Position numbers and translations under genes: made by a program. The notes under the pieces are model-generated. The model was not told the DNA's origin. It searched no databases and saw nothing but the letters and a program-made list of their open reading frames with translations. DNA of 64,000 nt, from the NCBI GenBank assembly GCA_029310945.1, contig JARJFC010000020.1, positions 7,641-71,640 on the forward strand, in the 5' to 3' direction. The DNA comes from Leptospira sp. 96542. Lineage in GTDB: Bacteria > Spirochaetota > Leptospiria > Leptospirales > Leptospiraceae. Shown here piece by piece: positions 44,741 through 54,368 of the stretch (position 1 is the first letter of the stretch; every line of letters starts with the position of its first letter).

Positions 44741-46192
44741 ATGGATTTTCATAAATACTTTCATTTTTTAATTGTAACTGAAACACTCGAGTTCCAAAAA
44801 CAGGTGTTGGATTCATTGGACGAAGTGGATTGGAAAATCAAAACTGATTCTGTTGGAATTAATTTTGACTTCCGAAATTCAGAGTTTCCCTGGCACATTG
44901 TGATTATTTCTTCCGAGGCGGGTATAAAGAATACCAAAAAAATCATTTCAGACATGAGAATTCGTGAGCCTGAAATCCCAATCATATTAGTTACTGAACG
45001 GTTGGGTTTTACTGTCCTCTTGGAATATTTGGAAGTGGGTTTGTCCGATTATGTTTATTTTGATCGGCTCCATCAGCTACGATACCAAATTGTAAGGGAA
45101 ACGAATCGTTATTTAGCATATAAGGATCAACTAAGTAACATTCAAACTTTATTATTCCACCAACAGACTCTCACAAGAATGTTGCACATTGCAAAATTAG
45201 GATATTTTGAAATGAACATTCTTACAAATGAATTCCATTGGTCACCAGAAATAAACCGGATTTTAGGGTTTCCATATATTGAAGATATAACACTAGATTC
45301 GTTTTTAAGAAAAATTACAGAGTGTTTGGATGAAGATTTTTTTTCCACTTGGGAAAAATTGAAAAACAAGGAAACAAAATATGAAACTCTCCTGATAGTG
45401 AGAATGTTGCCAACTCCAATGTATGCTAAATTACTCATCGAAAGTGATTTGGCTCTTCCATCGAACCCTGTTATATTTGGCACAATACAGGATATTTCGG
45501 AGACAATTCAACTTAAAGGTGCTGTACTCACTAGCAGAAAATTATTCCAAGATTTGTTCGATAATTCTTCTCAGTTGATCATTTTAATAGATGGTAAGAG
45601 AATCATTAAATATGTGAATCCAAAAGCGAAATTAAAGTTTGAAGATACAAATAATCCTCTAGTTGGTAAAAATTTTGTTGAAGTGTTTACCAAATTTTTA
45701 CATTCGAAAGACTCTGCAATCATACAGAAAACATTAGATATGGCTATGGAGAATCATAAGTTATCATTTTTATCTTATTTAAATATCAATACCGAAACTG
45801 AAAGTATATTAGATTGTAATTTATATCGGCTAAATGATCCCGATGGCAATTTTTTGAATTTAGTTTGGGAAGCAAAAGATATTAAAAATGAAATAGAAAT
45901 GGAACGAAAATTTTCTATAGCTAAAAAAATGGAAGCACTCGGTATCATTTCAGGTTCCATTGCTCATGATATTGGGAATTTACTTGTACCAATGTTTAAT
46001 TTTATCAAAGTTATCGAAATGGAAATTGAAAATAAAAAAGTAGTAATAAATAACGAAAAAATATTTGGCTACATTGAAAGTATGAATAAGCTAATGTTAG
46101 GTGCTAAAAACCTCGTGAATGGCCTTTTGGATAAAAATAAAGTGGATCCTACACAAAACTCCATAGGTATCACAAAACCGGAAAACCTTTGA
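44741..46192 (+). CDS. Pseudo-receiver/PAS/PAS protein ending at the histidine (DHp) domain, no ATPase
   Basis: A 483-residue signalling protein. The N-terminal region (about 6-120) has a receiver-like fold pattern but lacks the acidic pair (TET) and phospho-acceptor (IISSEAG). Two PAS-like regions follow, about 150-260 (GYFEMNILTNEFHWSPEIN) and about 270-385 (LFQDLFDNSSQLIILIDG). An H-box ISGSIAHDIGNLLVP has His409 and a second DHp helix reaches about 472; then the protein stops. No ATPase domain follows, and the next gene is on the other strand. ATG 44741 is chosen over an in-frame TTG at 44708 that overlaps cheD. It might be phosphorylated by another kinase; unproven. Confidence 0.8.
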   Translation: MDFHKYFHFLIVTETLEFQKQVLDSLDEVDWKIKTDSVGINFDFRNSEFPWHIVIISSEAGIKNTKKIISDMRIREPEIPIILVTERLGFTVLLEYLEVGLSDYVYFDRLHQLRYQIVRETNRYLAYKDQLSNIQTLLFHQQTLTRMLHIAKLGYFEMNILTNEFHWSPEINRILGFPYIEDITLDSFLRKITECLDEDFFSTWEKLKNKETKYETLLIVRMLPTPMYAKLLIESDLALPSNPVIFGTIQDISETIQLKGAVLTSRKLFQDLFDNSSQLIILIDGKRIIKYVNPKAKLKFEDTNNPLVGKNFVEVFTKFLHSKDSAIIQKTLDMAMENHKLSFLSYLNINTETESILDCNLYRLNDPDGNFLNLVWEAKDIKNEIEMERKFSIAKKMEALGIISGSIAHDIGNLLVPMFNFIKVIEMEIENKKVVINNEKIFGYIESMNKLMLGAKNLVNGLLDKNKVDPTQNSIGITKPENL

Positions 46193-46193
46193 T

Positions 46194-46475
46194 TTAGTCT
46201 AGTATATGTAGTATAGTGTCGAGTTTGTTTAGGCTGAAAACGGTGCGGATCAATTTGTTTATATCTTTGATCAAAAGTTTTTTTCCTCGTTTGTGCATCG
46301 CTTCATGAAATTTCATTAAATCACCGATGGCGGAGCTGTCGAGCGAAAGGGAGATGTCCTTAAAATTCAATGTTACGTCTTCTTCTGTAGACAACAAAAT
46401 GGACATGATATTGGTACGAAATCCAGATAACCCATCATAGGAAAGGTCGGAATCTTTGATGCGGATTTCCTTCAT
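46194..46475 (-). CDS. STAS-domain protein (anti-anti-sigma-like)
   Basis: A 93-residue single STAS domain: VTLNFKDISLSLDSSAIGDLMKFHEAMHKRGKKLLIKDIN is the family core, with serines in LDSSAIGDL at the position phosphorylated in SpoIIAA-type antagonists. Such proteins bind serine kinases or anti-sigma factors. It ends one base after the preceding convergent gene. The nearby HisKA-less ATPase-domain proteins are conceivable partners, but this is inference. The gap to 46706 is AT-rich with nothing else recognised. Confidence 0.87.
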   Translation of the reverse strand: MKEIRIKDSDLSYDGLSGFRTNIMSILLSTEEDVTLNFKDISLSLDSSAIGDLMKFHEAMHKRGKKLLIKDINKLIRTVFSLNKLDTILHILD

Positions 46476-46706
46476 TGGATAACATTCAGTTTCAGATTAT
46501 CCCTTATTTTTTAAACTATTTTTCGAAAAAAAAAATGGTTTCTTTGCAATAAAATGGATTTTTCATATACGGAATTTCCTTAGAACCTATTTGAGATTTA
46601 AAATCAAATTTTAATAATTCTTAGTTAACGTGCGTTAGTTATAAATTCGAAAATTCAATAATAAAATTCTTTATTTAATAATATGCAATCTTAGAATATG
46701 TACTGA

Positions 46707-47546
46707 ATGGATAATCCACATTCGAATCCGATTCGTAAGAGAATTTACGAAATCATATTTGAGGCAGACACAAGAGCTGGTAGACTTTTTGATATAATCC
46801 TAATTTCGGCAATCCTCTTGAGTACGTTTTTGGCGGCTTTAGAGACAGAACCTGCGCTTACCTCAACTCAGAAAATCTGGTTGTATCGTACTGAATGGTT
46901 CTTTGTAATTTTATTTACGGCTGAATATTTTTTACGTCTTTACTCAGTTAAAAAACCGTTGGTCTATGCTTTTAGTTTCTTTGGACTTGTTGATTTTTTT
47001 GCAATTTTCCCTGCATACTTAGAGTTAGTTGGTGAAAATTATCATCTCTTGACCATGATTCGAATTGTTCGGGTCATTCGAGTTTTTAGGATATTGAAAC
47101 TTGCTAGGTATTTGGACGAGACAAATGTGCTTATATCTGCATTAAAAGATAGCAGAAGAAAAGTCACCGTATTTTTGACAGCAGTGCTGATTTTAGTTAC
47201 TGTTATAGGCACTCTAATGTATTTTATAGAAAGCCCCGAAAGTGGTTTTACTTCTATTCCAGTTAGTGTTTACTGGGCGATAGTAACATTAACAACTGTG
47301 GGTTTTGGTGACATCGCACCGCAATCACCTTTAGGAAGAACATTTGCTTCCTTACTAATGTTAACTGGTTATGGAATCCTTGCTGTTCCAACGGGAATAT
47401 TTTCTTCAGCATTATTAAAACAATCTAGTATGAGTTTTCAAAAACAGAATCAAATTTCAACACAAACTTGCCCTGATTGTTTGAAAGAAGGTCATGATTC
47501 GGATGCAGTTTTTTGTAAATATTGTGCGGCTGAATTAAACCCTTAA
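46707..47546 (+). CDS. Voltage-gated potassium channel with C-terminal zinc ribbon
   Basis: A 279-residue six-helix channel. Helices S1-S3 lie at about 27-107. S4 carries regularly spaced arginines (RIVRVIRVFRILKLAR, 119-134). The pore loop has the potassium selectivity filter TTVGFGD (196-202), and S6 contains GYGILAVPTGIFSS. After the membrane part is a short linker and four cysteines in two CxxC pairs (255, 258, 270, 273), a zinc-ribbon-like tail. Assembly as a tetramer is expected. It is monocistronic and convergent with the next gene, which ends at the adjacent base. Confidence 0.92.
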   Translation: MDNPHSNPIRKRIYEIIFEADTRAGRLFDIILISAILLSTFLAALETEPALTSTQKIWLYRTEWFFVILFTAEYFLRLYSVKKPLVYAFSFFGLVDFFAIFPAYLELVGENYHLLTMIRIVRVIRVFRILKLARYLDETNVLISALKDSRRKVTVFLTAVLILVTVIGTLMYFIESPESGFTSIPVSVYWAIVTLTTVGFGDIAPQSPLGRTFASLLMLTGYGILAVPTGIFSSALLKQSSMSFQKQNQISTQTCPDCLKEGHDSDAVFCKYCAAELNP

Positions 47547-48938
47547 TTATTCTAAACTATATTTTAGTGATTGGATTGGTAATAGACTCCCATCGAGTTG
47601 TTTGGATTCAATCAGTTTAAAATTACAATTTTTAGAACAATCTGTAAGTGAAAAAGAATCTCCAAAATAATTTGCGCTAGGTGGGAGTGATAGAAACAAA
47701 AAAGATTTTTGGTTTTCTTTCTTTAAGATTAAGGATAGAATTTTCGGATTAAAGTTTTGTCTAAGTAATATTAGCTTTTTTGTATGAATGAGAGGAAGGC
47801 TTGCAAATGATAAATCAGAATTGGAAAATACCAAAATAGATTCTTCTGTATTTTTAAGAGTTGAAACTAAATTGGACTGATAGTGCGATATCTTTCTAGT
47901 TTCTTTGAGCATCTCGCTCATCGAAACAAACAAATATAGGAACATAACAAATAGTATGTAATTCTTAAAAATTAGTTTTTTATTCTTCCATAGATTAAAA
48001 AATTCCATTGTGATTAATGGTATAAAACCAAAGAGGTATCGAGCTGTATTATGACCCCCTGTATTTGGAGAAATGAAAATTATGAGTAACATGAAACTTA
48101 GAAGTATGATACCACGTTTTAGGAATTCTGATTCTTTAAAGTAAATGATCAAACTTACGATGTATAATGTTAGTATGGGAATTTGAAGGAAAGTTTTTTG
48201 GAAAAGGTAAATGATTACATCCCAATTTGGAAAACTTGATAAGTTTTTTTCGACTCGGAGCCCAAAGTATGTTCCGTTTATATGATTTTGTATCCAAAAA
48301 ACGGGTAACAAGGAAAAAAACATGTAGGCATACAATGTAATTTTTTCCTTTCTGGATGGTAAAATGTTAGGTAAAAATAATAGTGGAATGATCATTTCAG
48401 GTCTCATAAAAACTATCAGTGCGAAAACGATGCTAACTATTGCTAACTTATCTTTTTTTAATAAATAAATACTTAGAATTTGAAGAAACAAAACAAATAT
48501 TGTTTCATGTACGAATAATATGTAGATGGGTAGAATGGAAGAGATGAAAAATAAAAACCCAGCATCCCATGATTTTAGAATTTTAGCCATTAGAAAACAT
48601 GAGCCAAAGAATAAAAGAACATGCATAATTCGCAGAACGATTGTGAATTCTGTTTCTGGAATAAAGCTCGCAAAGTACGGGTATAGGTTTGGAAAAACAG
48701 AAACAATCTGATCATTGTGAGAAGAAAAAAAACGATCTGGCAAAAAAAAGAAACTTAAGTCTGAATCATAAATTGACCATTCATATGGTAGACTATAAAT
48801 TCCATGACGGATATTATGTATTTGCCATTCGATTAAATTGAAATCCGAAAAAGATTGAATAGATTGGCTCTTATAAATCAAAAAAAATAATAAAAAAATA
48901 ATAATGATAGGTATAAAATGTAGTTTCGGCTTTCTCAT
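47547..48938 (-). CDS. Polytopic membrane protein, putative GT-C-type glycosyltransferase
   Basis: A 463-residue protein with about ten to eleven hydrophobic helices over residues 8-350 and a soluble C-terminal part of about 110 residues. A first periplasmic loop with acidic residues (EWSIYDSDLSFFF) follows TM1, the usual place of the catalytic acid in GT-C glycosyltransferases. No exact family was recognised, and a role in glycan or lipopolysaccharide assembly is inference. AT-rich with lysine-rich coding, unlike the metabolic genes around. It is divergent from the SGNH-hydrolase gene (66-base gap). Confidence 0.65.
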   Translation of the reverse strand: MRKPKLHFIPIIIIFLLFFLIYKSQSIQSFSDFNLIEWQIHNIRHGIYSLPYEWSIYDSDLSFFFLPDRFFSSHNDQIVSVFPNLYPYFASFIPETEFTIVLRIMHVLLFFGSCFLMAKILKSWDAGFLFFISSILPIYILFVHETIFVLFLQILSIYLLKKDKLAIVSIVFALIVFMRPEMIIPLLFLPNILPSRKEKITLYAYMFFSLLPVFWIQNHINGTYFGLRVEKNLSSFPNWDVIIYLFQKTFLQIPILTLYIVSLIIYFKESEFLKRGIILLSFMLLIIFISPNTGGHNTARYLFGFIPLITMEFFNLWKNKKLIFKNYILFVMFLYLFVSMSEMLKETRKISHYQSNLVSTLKNTEESILVFSNSDLSFASLPLIHTKKLILLRQNFNPKILSLILKKENQKSFLFLSLPPSANYFGDSFSLTDCSKNCNFKLIESKQLDGSLLPIQSLKYSLE

Positions 48939-49004
48939 AAAATTGATAGAATCATGGTATAATCTGATAGAAAAATTTGCATATGAAAATTTAACACTAA
49001 TTCT

Positions 49005-50087
49005 ATGAAGTTCCCCCTAAAACTAAAATTTTTACATACAATGTTTTTTCTTTCGGTCATCATTTTATCATTTCTAACCCTCAATTTGTTAGATTTACTT
49101 TATGTAAAATTGGCTTCACCTGCTTACCACTTTTCTTTCCCTGCGAACATAGAATTTAATTTTGTGAATGCACAAGGTATTCACAAAATTAAAACAAACC
49201 AGTTGGGGTTGAGAGGTAGTTTACCCAAACCAGAAGATTGTGTGGATTTAATTTTGGGTGATTCGCAAGCGTTTGGAATTGGGTTAGAGGAACAATCGAT
49301 TTTCCATAATCTGATTTCTTCAACATCTGGTTGTGAAGTTTATAATGCGTCCTTCCCTGGCTATTCGATTGAGAATGAACTTTCTTTATTTCGAATATTG
49401 GCCACAAATTTAAAGCTACGAAAGGTTGTTCTTTTTATATATGGGAATGATGTATATGAAACAGGTTATAATAAATTGTTTGAAACTTATTTACAAAATA
49501 ATCATTTGTATTTAAAATTCTTTCGACTAATAATGCCAAATGTTGGAATTTCACTTGCAAAATTGAAATTCAATCAATATTTAACTGATTCAATTGCTTA
49601 TGATATTAAAAAAAACGAAAAGAGACATTTGATACCTGAAACCAAGTTTATAGAAGACAATTCTATTCTTTTAAGTTTGTACAACATGGATTCAATGTAC
49701 TTTCAAAAATCCTTGGACACAAGGAAGACTTCGAAGAACCAATTCCAAAAATACAAACGATATTTGGAAATTTTAATCGAAGAAATTAAAAATGAAAACA
49801 TAGAGTTGGATATAATCTATCTTCCCCTTGATATTGAACATGATGCAAGTAGAGGTGAAGAATACAAACAAATTGGATTCATTTTGGATAAACAATGGTT
49901 AGAAGGTGACAGTGCATTTGTTTTAGATTTATATGAACTTACTAGTTTGCAATCACTTAGGTTCATAGACCTACGCCATGCAATGCGGCAGTCAAAAAGA
50001 ATTTTAAAGTTTGGTGATTTTCATTTGAATGAAAAAGCCCACACACTCATCGCAGAGAAGTTAATCGAACAAAAGGTTTTTAAGTGA
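49005..50087 (+). CDS. SGNH/GDSL-type hydrolase-like membrane-anchored protein
   Basis: A 360-residue protein with one N-terminal membrane segment (about 10-34) and an exported SGNH fold. Block I LILGDSQAFG contains Ser87. A block with IYGNDVYETGY supplies the Asn region. GDFHLNEKAH near the C-terminus gives the Asp-x-His pair. Such proteins act as acyl or acetyl esterases or transferases on surface polysaccharide. The divergent polytopic protein next to it could be a partner in envelope glycan modification, which is inference. Confidence 0.8.
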   Translation: MKFPLKLKFLHTMFFLSVIILSFLTLNLLDLLYVKLASPAYHFSFPANIEFNFVNAQGIHKIKTNQLGLRGSLPKPEDCVDLILGDSQAFGIGLEEQSIFHNLISSTSGCEVYNASFPGYSIENELSLFRILATNLKLRKVVLFIYGNDVYETGYNKLFETYLQNNHLYLKFFRLIMPNVGISLAKLKFNQYLTDSIAYDIKKNEKRHLIPETKFIEDNSILLSLYNMDSMYFQKSLDTRKTSKNQFQKYKRYLEILIEEIKNENIELDIIYLPLDIEHDASRGEEYKQIGFILDKQWLEGDSAFVLDLYELTSLQSLRFIDLRHAMRQSKRILKFGDFHLNEKAHTLIAEKLIEQKVFK

Positions 50088-50120
50088 AACGTTCATGCTC
50101 CGTCTATTCCCTTTAATTAA

Positions 50121-50969
50121 ATGGTCGCCGATATGAAAATTTTATTTTACAATCCTCCAGATGATTATAAAGATCAAGTCAAAGAAGTTTGGATTTGGAA
50201 TGAGGTTCGTTCTGAGAACTTGCCCTGGATCTTGCCCAGTTATGAAATGGAACTTGTTTTTCATCTTGGTTTTCCTCCAGTAATTTTGAATGGAGCAGGA
50301 AAAAAAATCCAATTACCTAAATTTCATTGGGTCGGTCCTCAGACGTCGCGGTGGAAAATTTTGGACAATCAGATTTTAAATTTGGTGTCTATTCGGTTTT
50401 ATCCTTCTTCTTGTTTCCAACTTTTTGGGATGCCTGGTATCAAATTGCGCAATCAATACGCAGAATTTTATTTAGATGATAAACTTGATATTAGTTTTCT
50501 ATTAGATCTCTCGAATGAAAAAAATGTGATAGCTGGCCTAATTCAGGTAATTCAGAATATTGAGAAGGGTGGGAATGATATTCCAGCTTATTTACGTTTT
50601 GCGATCGTTGAGTTAACAAAAAAACAAATTTCGATTGGTAAACTTAGTTCTAGATTATTTATTTCACGAAAACAATTGGATCGTAAATTCAAAGAAGTGA
50701 TAGGAATGTCACCAAGTGAATTCAGAAAAATAAATCGAATTTTGGATATGGTAAGAAACCCCGATAATTATAAAATTAACAATCCTGCTTTAAAGTTGAC
50801 TGACATTGCATATAAGAAAGAGTTTTCAGATCAATCCCATTTTAATCATGAATTTAAAGAAATTTCTGGTTCCGTTCCTGGGTTATGGTTTTCGGAGTAT
50901 GAAAAAATGTCCCATTTTTACAAGTCAAATGCCGTGAATTCGAGTTATAGTAAGGGTAGAGGCAAATAA
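50121..50969 (+). CDS. AraC-family transcriptional regulator
   Basis: A 282-residue regulator. The N-terminal part resembles a DUF6597-type or cupin-like sensor (NEVRSENLPWILPSYEMELVFHLG, LVSIRFYPSSCFQLFG). The C-terminal AraC double helix-turn-helix (about 165-260) contains GKLSSRLFISRKQLDRKFKE, MSPSEFRKINRIL, LTDIAYKKEFSDQSHFNHEFKE and GSVPGLWF. The start may be this ATG or one four codons later. It is followed within 2 bases by the ankyrin-repeat gene, so the two are co-transcribed. Confidence 0.88.
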   Translation: MVADMKILFYNPPDDYKDQVKEVWIWNEVRSENLPWILPSYEMELVFHLGFPPVILNGAGKKIQLPKFHWVGPQTSRWKILDNQILNLVSIRFYPSSCFQLFGMPGIKLRNQYAEFYLDDKLDISFLLDLSNEKNVIAGLIQVIQNIEKGGNDIPAYLRFAIVELTKKQISIGKLSSRLFISRKQLDRKFKEVIGMSPSEFRKINRILDMVRNPDNYKINNPALKLTDIAYKKEFSDQSHFNHEFKEISGSVPGLWFSEYEKMSHFYKSNAVNSSYSKGRGK

Positions 50970-50970
50970 A

Positions 50971-51441
50971 ATGTTAGGTTTAGTGAAAAATTGGTTTCGT
51001 CGGATTCAATATTATCAAAAGATCCGAAGGTTGTCTGACTCTATCTGTTCTGGGCAGAGAATCAAATTTATAAAGGAACTGAATGATTTGGCGCATGATG
51101 TCCGTTTAACAAAAGAATCTCCATTGCTCCTTGGTTTGGCGATCGATGAAACTACGGATCGCTTTTTTTTAGAATCACTGTTGAATCTTGGGATGGATCC
51201 AAACATGAGTGATGAAAAGGGAGTGTATCCTTTGCATAGAGCTACGGAATCTGGTAGGTGGGACGCTGTTGATTTATTATTGAAGGCCGGTGCGAGCCCA
51301 AATGTCACAGATCCGCAAGGAGTTACAGCTTTGCATATAGCGAACAGTTATGATGGATTAGGTTATATATCTGATCTTCTCATTGCAAATGGTGCAAATA
51401 TTTACCAAAGAGATAATTTGGGTAAAAGATATTTGATGTGA
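50971..51441 (+). CDS. Ankyrin-repeat protein
   Basis: A 156-residue cytosolic protein whose second half contains about three ankyrin repeats: FFLESLLNLGMDPNMSDEKG, VYPLHRATESGRWDAVDLLL, VTALHIANSYDGLGYISDLL with GANIYQRDNLG. The first 55 residues are basic and helical. Ankyrin repeats mediate protein binding; the partner is unknown. It directly follows the AraC gene. Confidence 0.85.
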   Translation: MLGLVKNWFRRIQYYQKIRRLSDSICSGQRIKFIKELNDLAHDVRLTKESPLLLGLAIDETTDRFFLESLLNLGMDPNMSDEKGVYPLHRATESGRWDAVDLLLKAGASPNVTDPQGVTALHIANSYDGLGYISDLLIANGANIYQRDNLGKRYLM

Positions 51442-51481
51442 TGAAAGTAAAATTTAAGGTTAAACAATCAAAGTCTAACGC

Positions 51482-52372
51482 ATGGAAATGAAACAGGTTT
51501 CTGTCATTGGTGGAGGTATTATGGGTTCTGGTATGGCATTCCGTTTATTGGAAGCCGGCCATACTGTAAGTTTATTTGTAAGAAATAAAGAACGATTTTA
51601 TGAATCTAATTTTAACATTCATAAATATAAAAATTCTCCAAAATTAAGTGTAGTTTCAAACATTTTGGAAACTTTTTGGTCTGCTGATTTAACAATTCTT
51701 TGTTTAACAACTGATGATGTTGTGGAGTCAGCCTTTACGCAAGTTTTGAATACAAATCCAAATATTATTTTGGATACAGGCACAACTTCCCCTGATTTAA
51801 CTTTAAAACTAAATAAAATTGCTTCAGATAAAAATATCATTTTTGCAGATTCTCCAATGACAGGCAGTAAAACAGCAGCCAATGAAGGTCAAATACTTTT
51901 TATGTTAGGTGGTGATGCTAAACTTCGTAATACTCTTGATTTTTTCTTTGATGTGTGTGGGAAATCAGTAGTGTTGTGTGGCTCAATTTCACTAGGGCAA
52001 AAGGCTAAGATTGCTTTGAATCTCATTCAAGCTGGGTTATTACAAGTTTATATGGAAGGGTTTTATTTGGCTGAAACTTCAGGCATTAGTTTTGAAATTT
52101 TTCAATTGATTGTTCAAAATTCGGCTGCTGCATCTCCACTTTCTAATTTTAAAATGGATCAAATTCATAAACAAGATTTTAGTCCGCATTTTGCACTTAA
52201 AAATATGTTTAAAGATATCCAACATGCAGAGCGAGAGATAAAAAATCACTCTTTGGATTTACCAATGTCTGCGTTGTTAAAATCTATATATGAAGAAGGA
52301 ATCAATAAACAATTAGGAAATGAGGATTTTTCTTCTTTAATAAAAGTTTTACTTGCGAAAAATAATTCGTAA
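51482..52372 (+). CDS. 3-hydroxyisobutyrate-dehydrogenase-family oxidoreductase
   Basis: A 296-residue NAD(P)-dependent beta-hydroxyacid dehydrogenase family member. Rossmann motif GGGIMGSGMAFRLLEAGH (about 10-27), VRNKERF after strand two suggesting NADPH. Substrate-binding DSPMTGSKTAANEGQILFMLGG matches the DAPVSGG block, and the catalytic Lys sits in GQKAKIALNLIQAG. The substrate could be a succinic-semialdehyde or glyoxylate-type compound; not determinable. It lies upstream of purT with a 61-base gap. Confidence 0.87.
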   Translation: MEMKQVSVIGGGIMGSGMAFRLLEAGHTVSLFVRNKERFYESNFNIHKYKNSPKLSVVSNILETFWSADLTILCLTTDDVVESAFTQVLNTNPNIILDTGTTSPDLTLKLNKIASDKNIIFADSPMTGSKTAANEGQILFMLGGDAKLRNTLDFFFDVCGKSVVLCGSISLGQKAKIALNLIQAGLLQVYMEGFYLAETSGISFEIFQLIVQNSAAASPLSNFKMDQIHKQDFSPHFALKNMFKDIQHAEREIKNHSLDLPMSALLKSIYEEGINKQLGNEDFSSLIKVLLAKNNS

Positions 52373-52433
52373 AGTTTTCGCTCGCCGTACATCTTTCTTG
52401 TCCAAATTCCACAATTTGTTTTTTTTGTAAATA

Positions 52434-53612
52434 ATGGATACAATTGGTACAGCACATTCACGAAGCGCAACAAAATTGGTGTTATTAGGCTCTGGAGAAC
52501 TTGGAAAAGAAGTGGCAATTGAGGCAATTCGGCTAGGCATTCATGTAATTGCCATTGATCGTTATTCTAATGCCCCTGCCATGCAAGTTGCTCAGGAATC
52601 TCGCGTTATCAATATGTTGGATCCTATGGAATTAGAAACCGTTTTAAGGGAAATAAAACCAAATTTTATTGTTCCTGAAATTGAGGCTATCCATACTGAA
52701 ACATTGGTTAGTTTAGAAAATGATGGATTTAAAATCATACCTAGTGCAAAAGCAGTGAATCTCACGATGAATCGTGAAGGAATTCGAAATTTTGCAAATA
52801 AAGAGTTAGGTGTTAAAACTTCAAAATATTTATTTGCGGAAGAGTTGGATCAATTCGCTGAAGCAGTAAAAACAATAGGTTTACCTTGTGTTGTGAAACC
52901 CATCATGAGTTCTTCAGGCAAAGGTCAAAGTTTGATCAAAAACGAATCTGAAATTTTAAAAGCTTGGGAGTACGGCCAATCAGGTGGACGAACAGGTAAG
53001 GGAAAGATGATTATTGAAGAATTTATCACTTTTGATTTTGAAATCACATTACTTACTATTCGCCATGCGAATGGTACAACATTTTTGCCTCCTATCGGTC
53101 ACAGGCAAGTAAATGGAGATTTTGTTGAATCTTGGATGCCACAGCAGATGACAGAAATTGCTCTAGGTCGCGCTAAAGAAATTGCAGAAACTGTCACAGT
53201 GGGTTTGGGAGGTTTTGGCATTTTTGGAGTTGAGTTGTTTGTTAAAGGCGATGAAGTGTATTTTAGTGAGGTTTCTCCTAGGCCACATGATACTGGTTTG
53301 GTGACACTGATCTCGCAAAATTTTTCCGAATTTTCATTGCACGTGAGGGCTTTACTCGGCCTCCCGATTCCAGATTTACGTTTTTATACCCCAGCAGCCA
53401 GCTCAGCCCTACTCTTGGAGGGTAAAACCAACGACCCAAAATTTGTTGGTCTTAAAAGAGCTTTGTCTTTAAAGGACGTGGATTTACGAATTTTTGGTAA
53501 ACCAGAATTAGATGGGAAGCGACGAATGGGTGTTTGTCTAGCTTTGGATGAAACAATCGAAAAAGCACGAATCAAGGCAAATGCAATGAGAGATTGTATT
53601 ACTTTAGCATAA
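52434..53612 (+). CDS. purT: Formate-dependent GAR transformylase PurT
   Basis: A 392-residue ATP-grasp enzyme that makes formyl-GAR from formate, ATP and GAR in purine synthesis. Recognised by [20 protein letters not shown] near the N-terminus, [26 protein letters not shown] (ATP loop), and the C-terminal [14 protein letters not shown] and [17 protein letters not shown]. The normal length is about 392. Cytosolic; single gene, convergent with the next one. Confidence 0.95.
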   Translation: MDTIGTAHSRSATKLVLLGSGELGKEVAIEAIRLGIHVIAIDRYSNAPAMQVAQESRVINMLDPMELETVLREIKPNFIVPEIEAIHTETLVSLENDGFKIIPSAKAVNLTMNREGIRNFANKELGVKTSKYLFAEELDQFAEAVKTIGLPCVVKPIMSSSGKGQSLIKNESEILKAWEYGQSGGRTGKGKMIIEEFITFDFEITLLTIRHANGTTFLPPIGHRQVNGDFVESWMPQQMTEIALGRAKEIAETVTVGLGGFGIFGVELFVKGDEVYFSEVSPRPHDTGLVTLISQNFSEFSLHVRALLGLPIPDLRFYTPAASSALLLEGKTNDPKFVGLKRALSLKDVDLRIFGKPELDGKRRMGVCLALDETIEKARIKANAMRDCITLA

Positions 53613-53621
53613 AGAATACGT

Positions 53622-54368
53622 TTAATCTTTATTTTGTCGATTGAATTTGAATTCTGTCATTTTCGATTCATATATACTTACTTCACCATAGGGCAAAAAA
53701 TGGTTATCATAATGGAGTTTTAGTAATTTTTCTGAATTATCACCAAACCCTCTTTTGATTTCATATTCAATGTAAATAAAATCTGTAGATTCAATTGAAT
53801 CTAAATACTGACCATCGTGCAGTAAATTTAGAAAAATCACAAACTTACCTGCATGTTTTAGAATTTTCAGTGCGAACAACATTTCCCTTAGTTTTAACAA
53901 ATATAAATATGGTCTTGTGTTTCGTGCCATTTTGAGTTTTATCTCTGCTTCTGCAAGATCACGGAGTGCTAATCGCAAGAAAGCTTTCGTTTGCGCCTTT
54001 TCTTTTCCCCTTGATTTTTGTCCTAAGGATTGAATCTTATCTTTGAGATATTCGATATTTTTTTCCAAAATTTGATCGTAAAGCGTAATCAGTGAAAATT
54101 GTGTTTTTCGCATCGCATAATATGAATTTGAGAATTGACCTTGGATATGATAACTTTTGAATTCGAGATAAAGATCAATGTTATCTTTGTACATCGTTTT
54201 TTCCGCATCTGTACCTAAATGAATGACGCTTGCATCGATAGATTGAATCAATAAATAATTTTCTTCGGCACCAAAGGCAGTTTGTAGGTCTCCGTTTGCA
54301 AAATTTTTGGTATTGGTTACCATTAGCAAAAATAATGCAAAAATTTTGGAAAAAAGGCTCACAATCAA
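53622..54368 (-). CDS. Exported protein of unknown function
   Basis: A 248-residue protein with an N-terminal hydrophobic signal (IVSLFSKIFALFLLMVTN) and a helical, charged body (for example IEYLKDKIQSLGQKSRGKEKAQT) likely to form coiled coils. No family recognised. The start is a TTG with no clear ribosome site; a GTG two codons on is equally possible. It is convergent with purT, 9 bases apart. The 54369-54640 gap upstream holds a small hairpin CCCTT-TCC-AAGGG at 54507-54519 and nothing else evident. Confidence 0.65.
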   Translation of the reverse strand: MIVSLFSKIFALFLLMVTNTKNFANGDLQTAFGAEENYLLIQSIDASVIHLGTDAEKTMYKDNIDLYLEFKSYHIQGQFSNSYYAMRKTQFSLITLYDQILEKNIEYLKDKIQSLGQKSRGKEKAQTKAFLRLALRDLAEAEIKLKMARNTRPYLYLLKLREMLFALKILKHAGKFVIFLNLLHDGQYLDSIESTDFIYIEYEIKRGFGDNSEKLLKLHYDNHFLPYGEVSIYESKMTEFKFNRQNKD

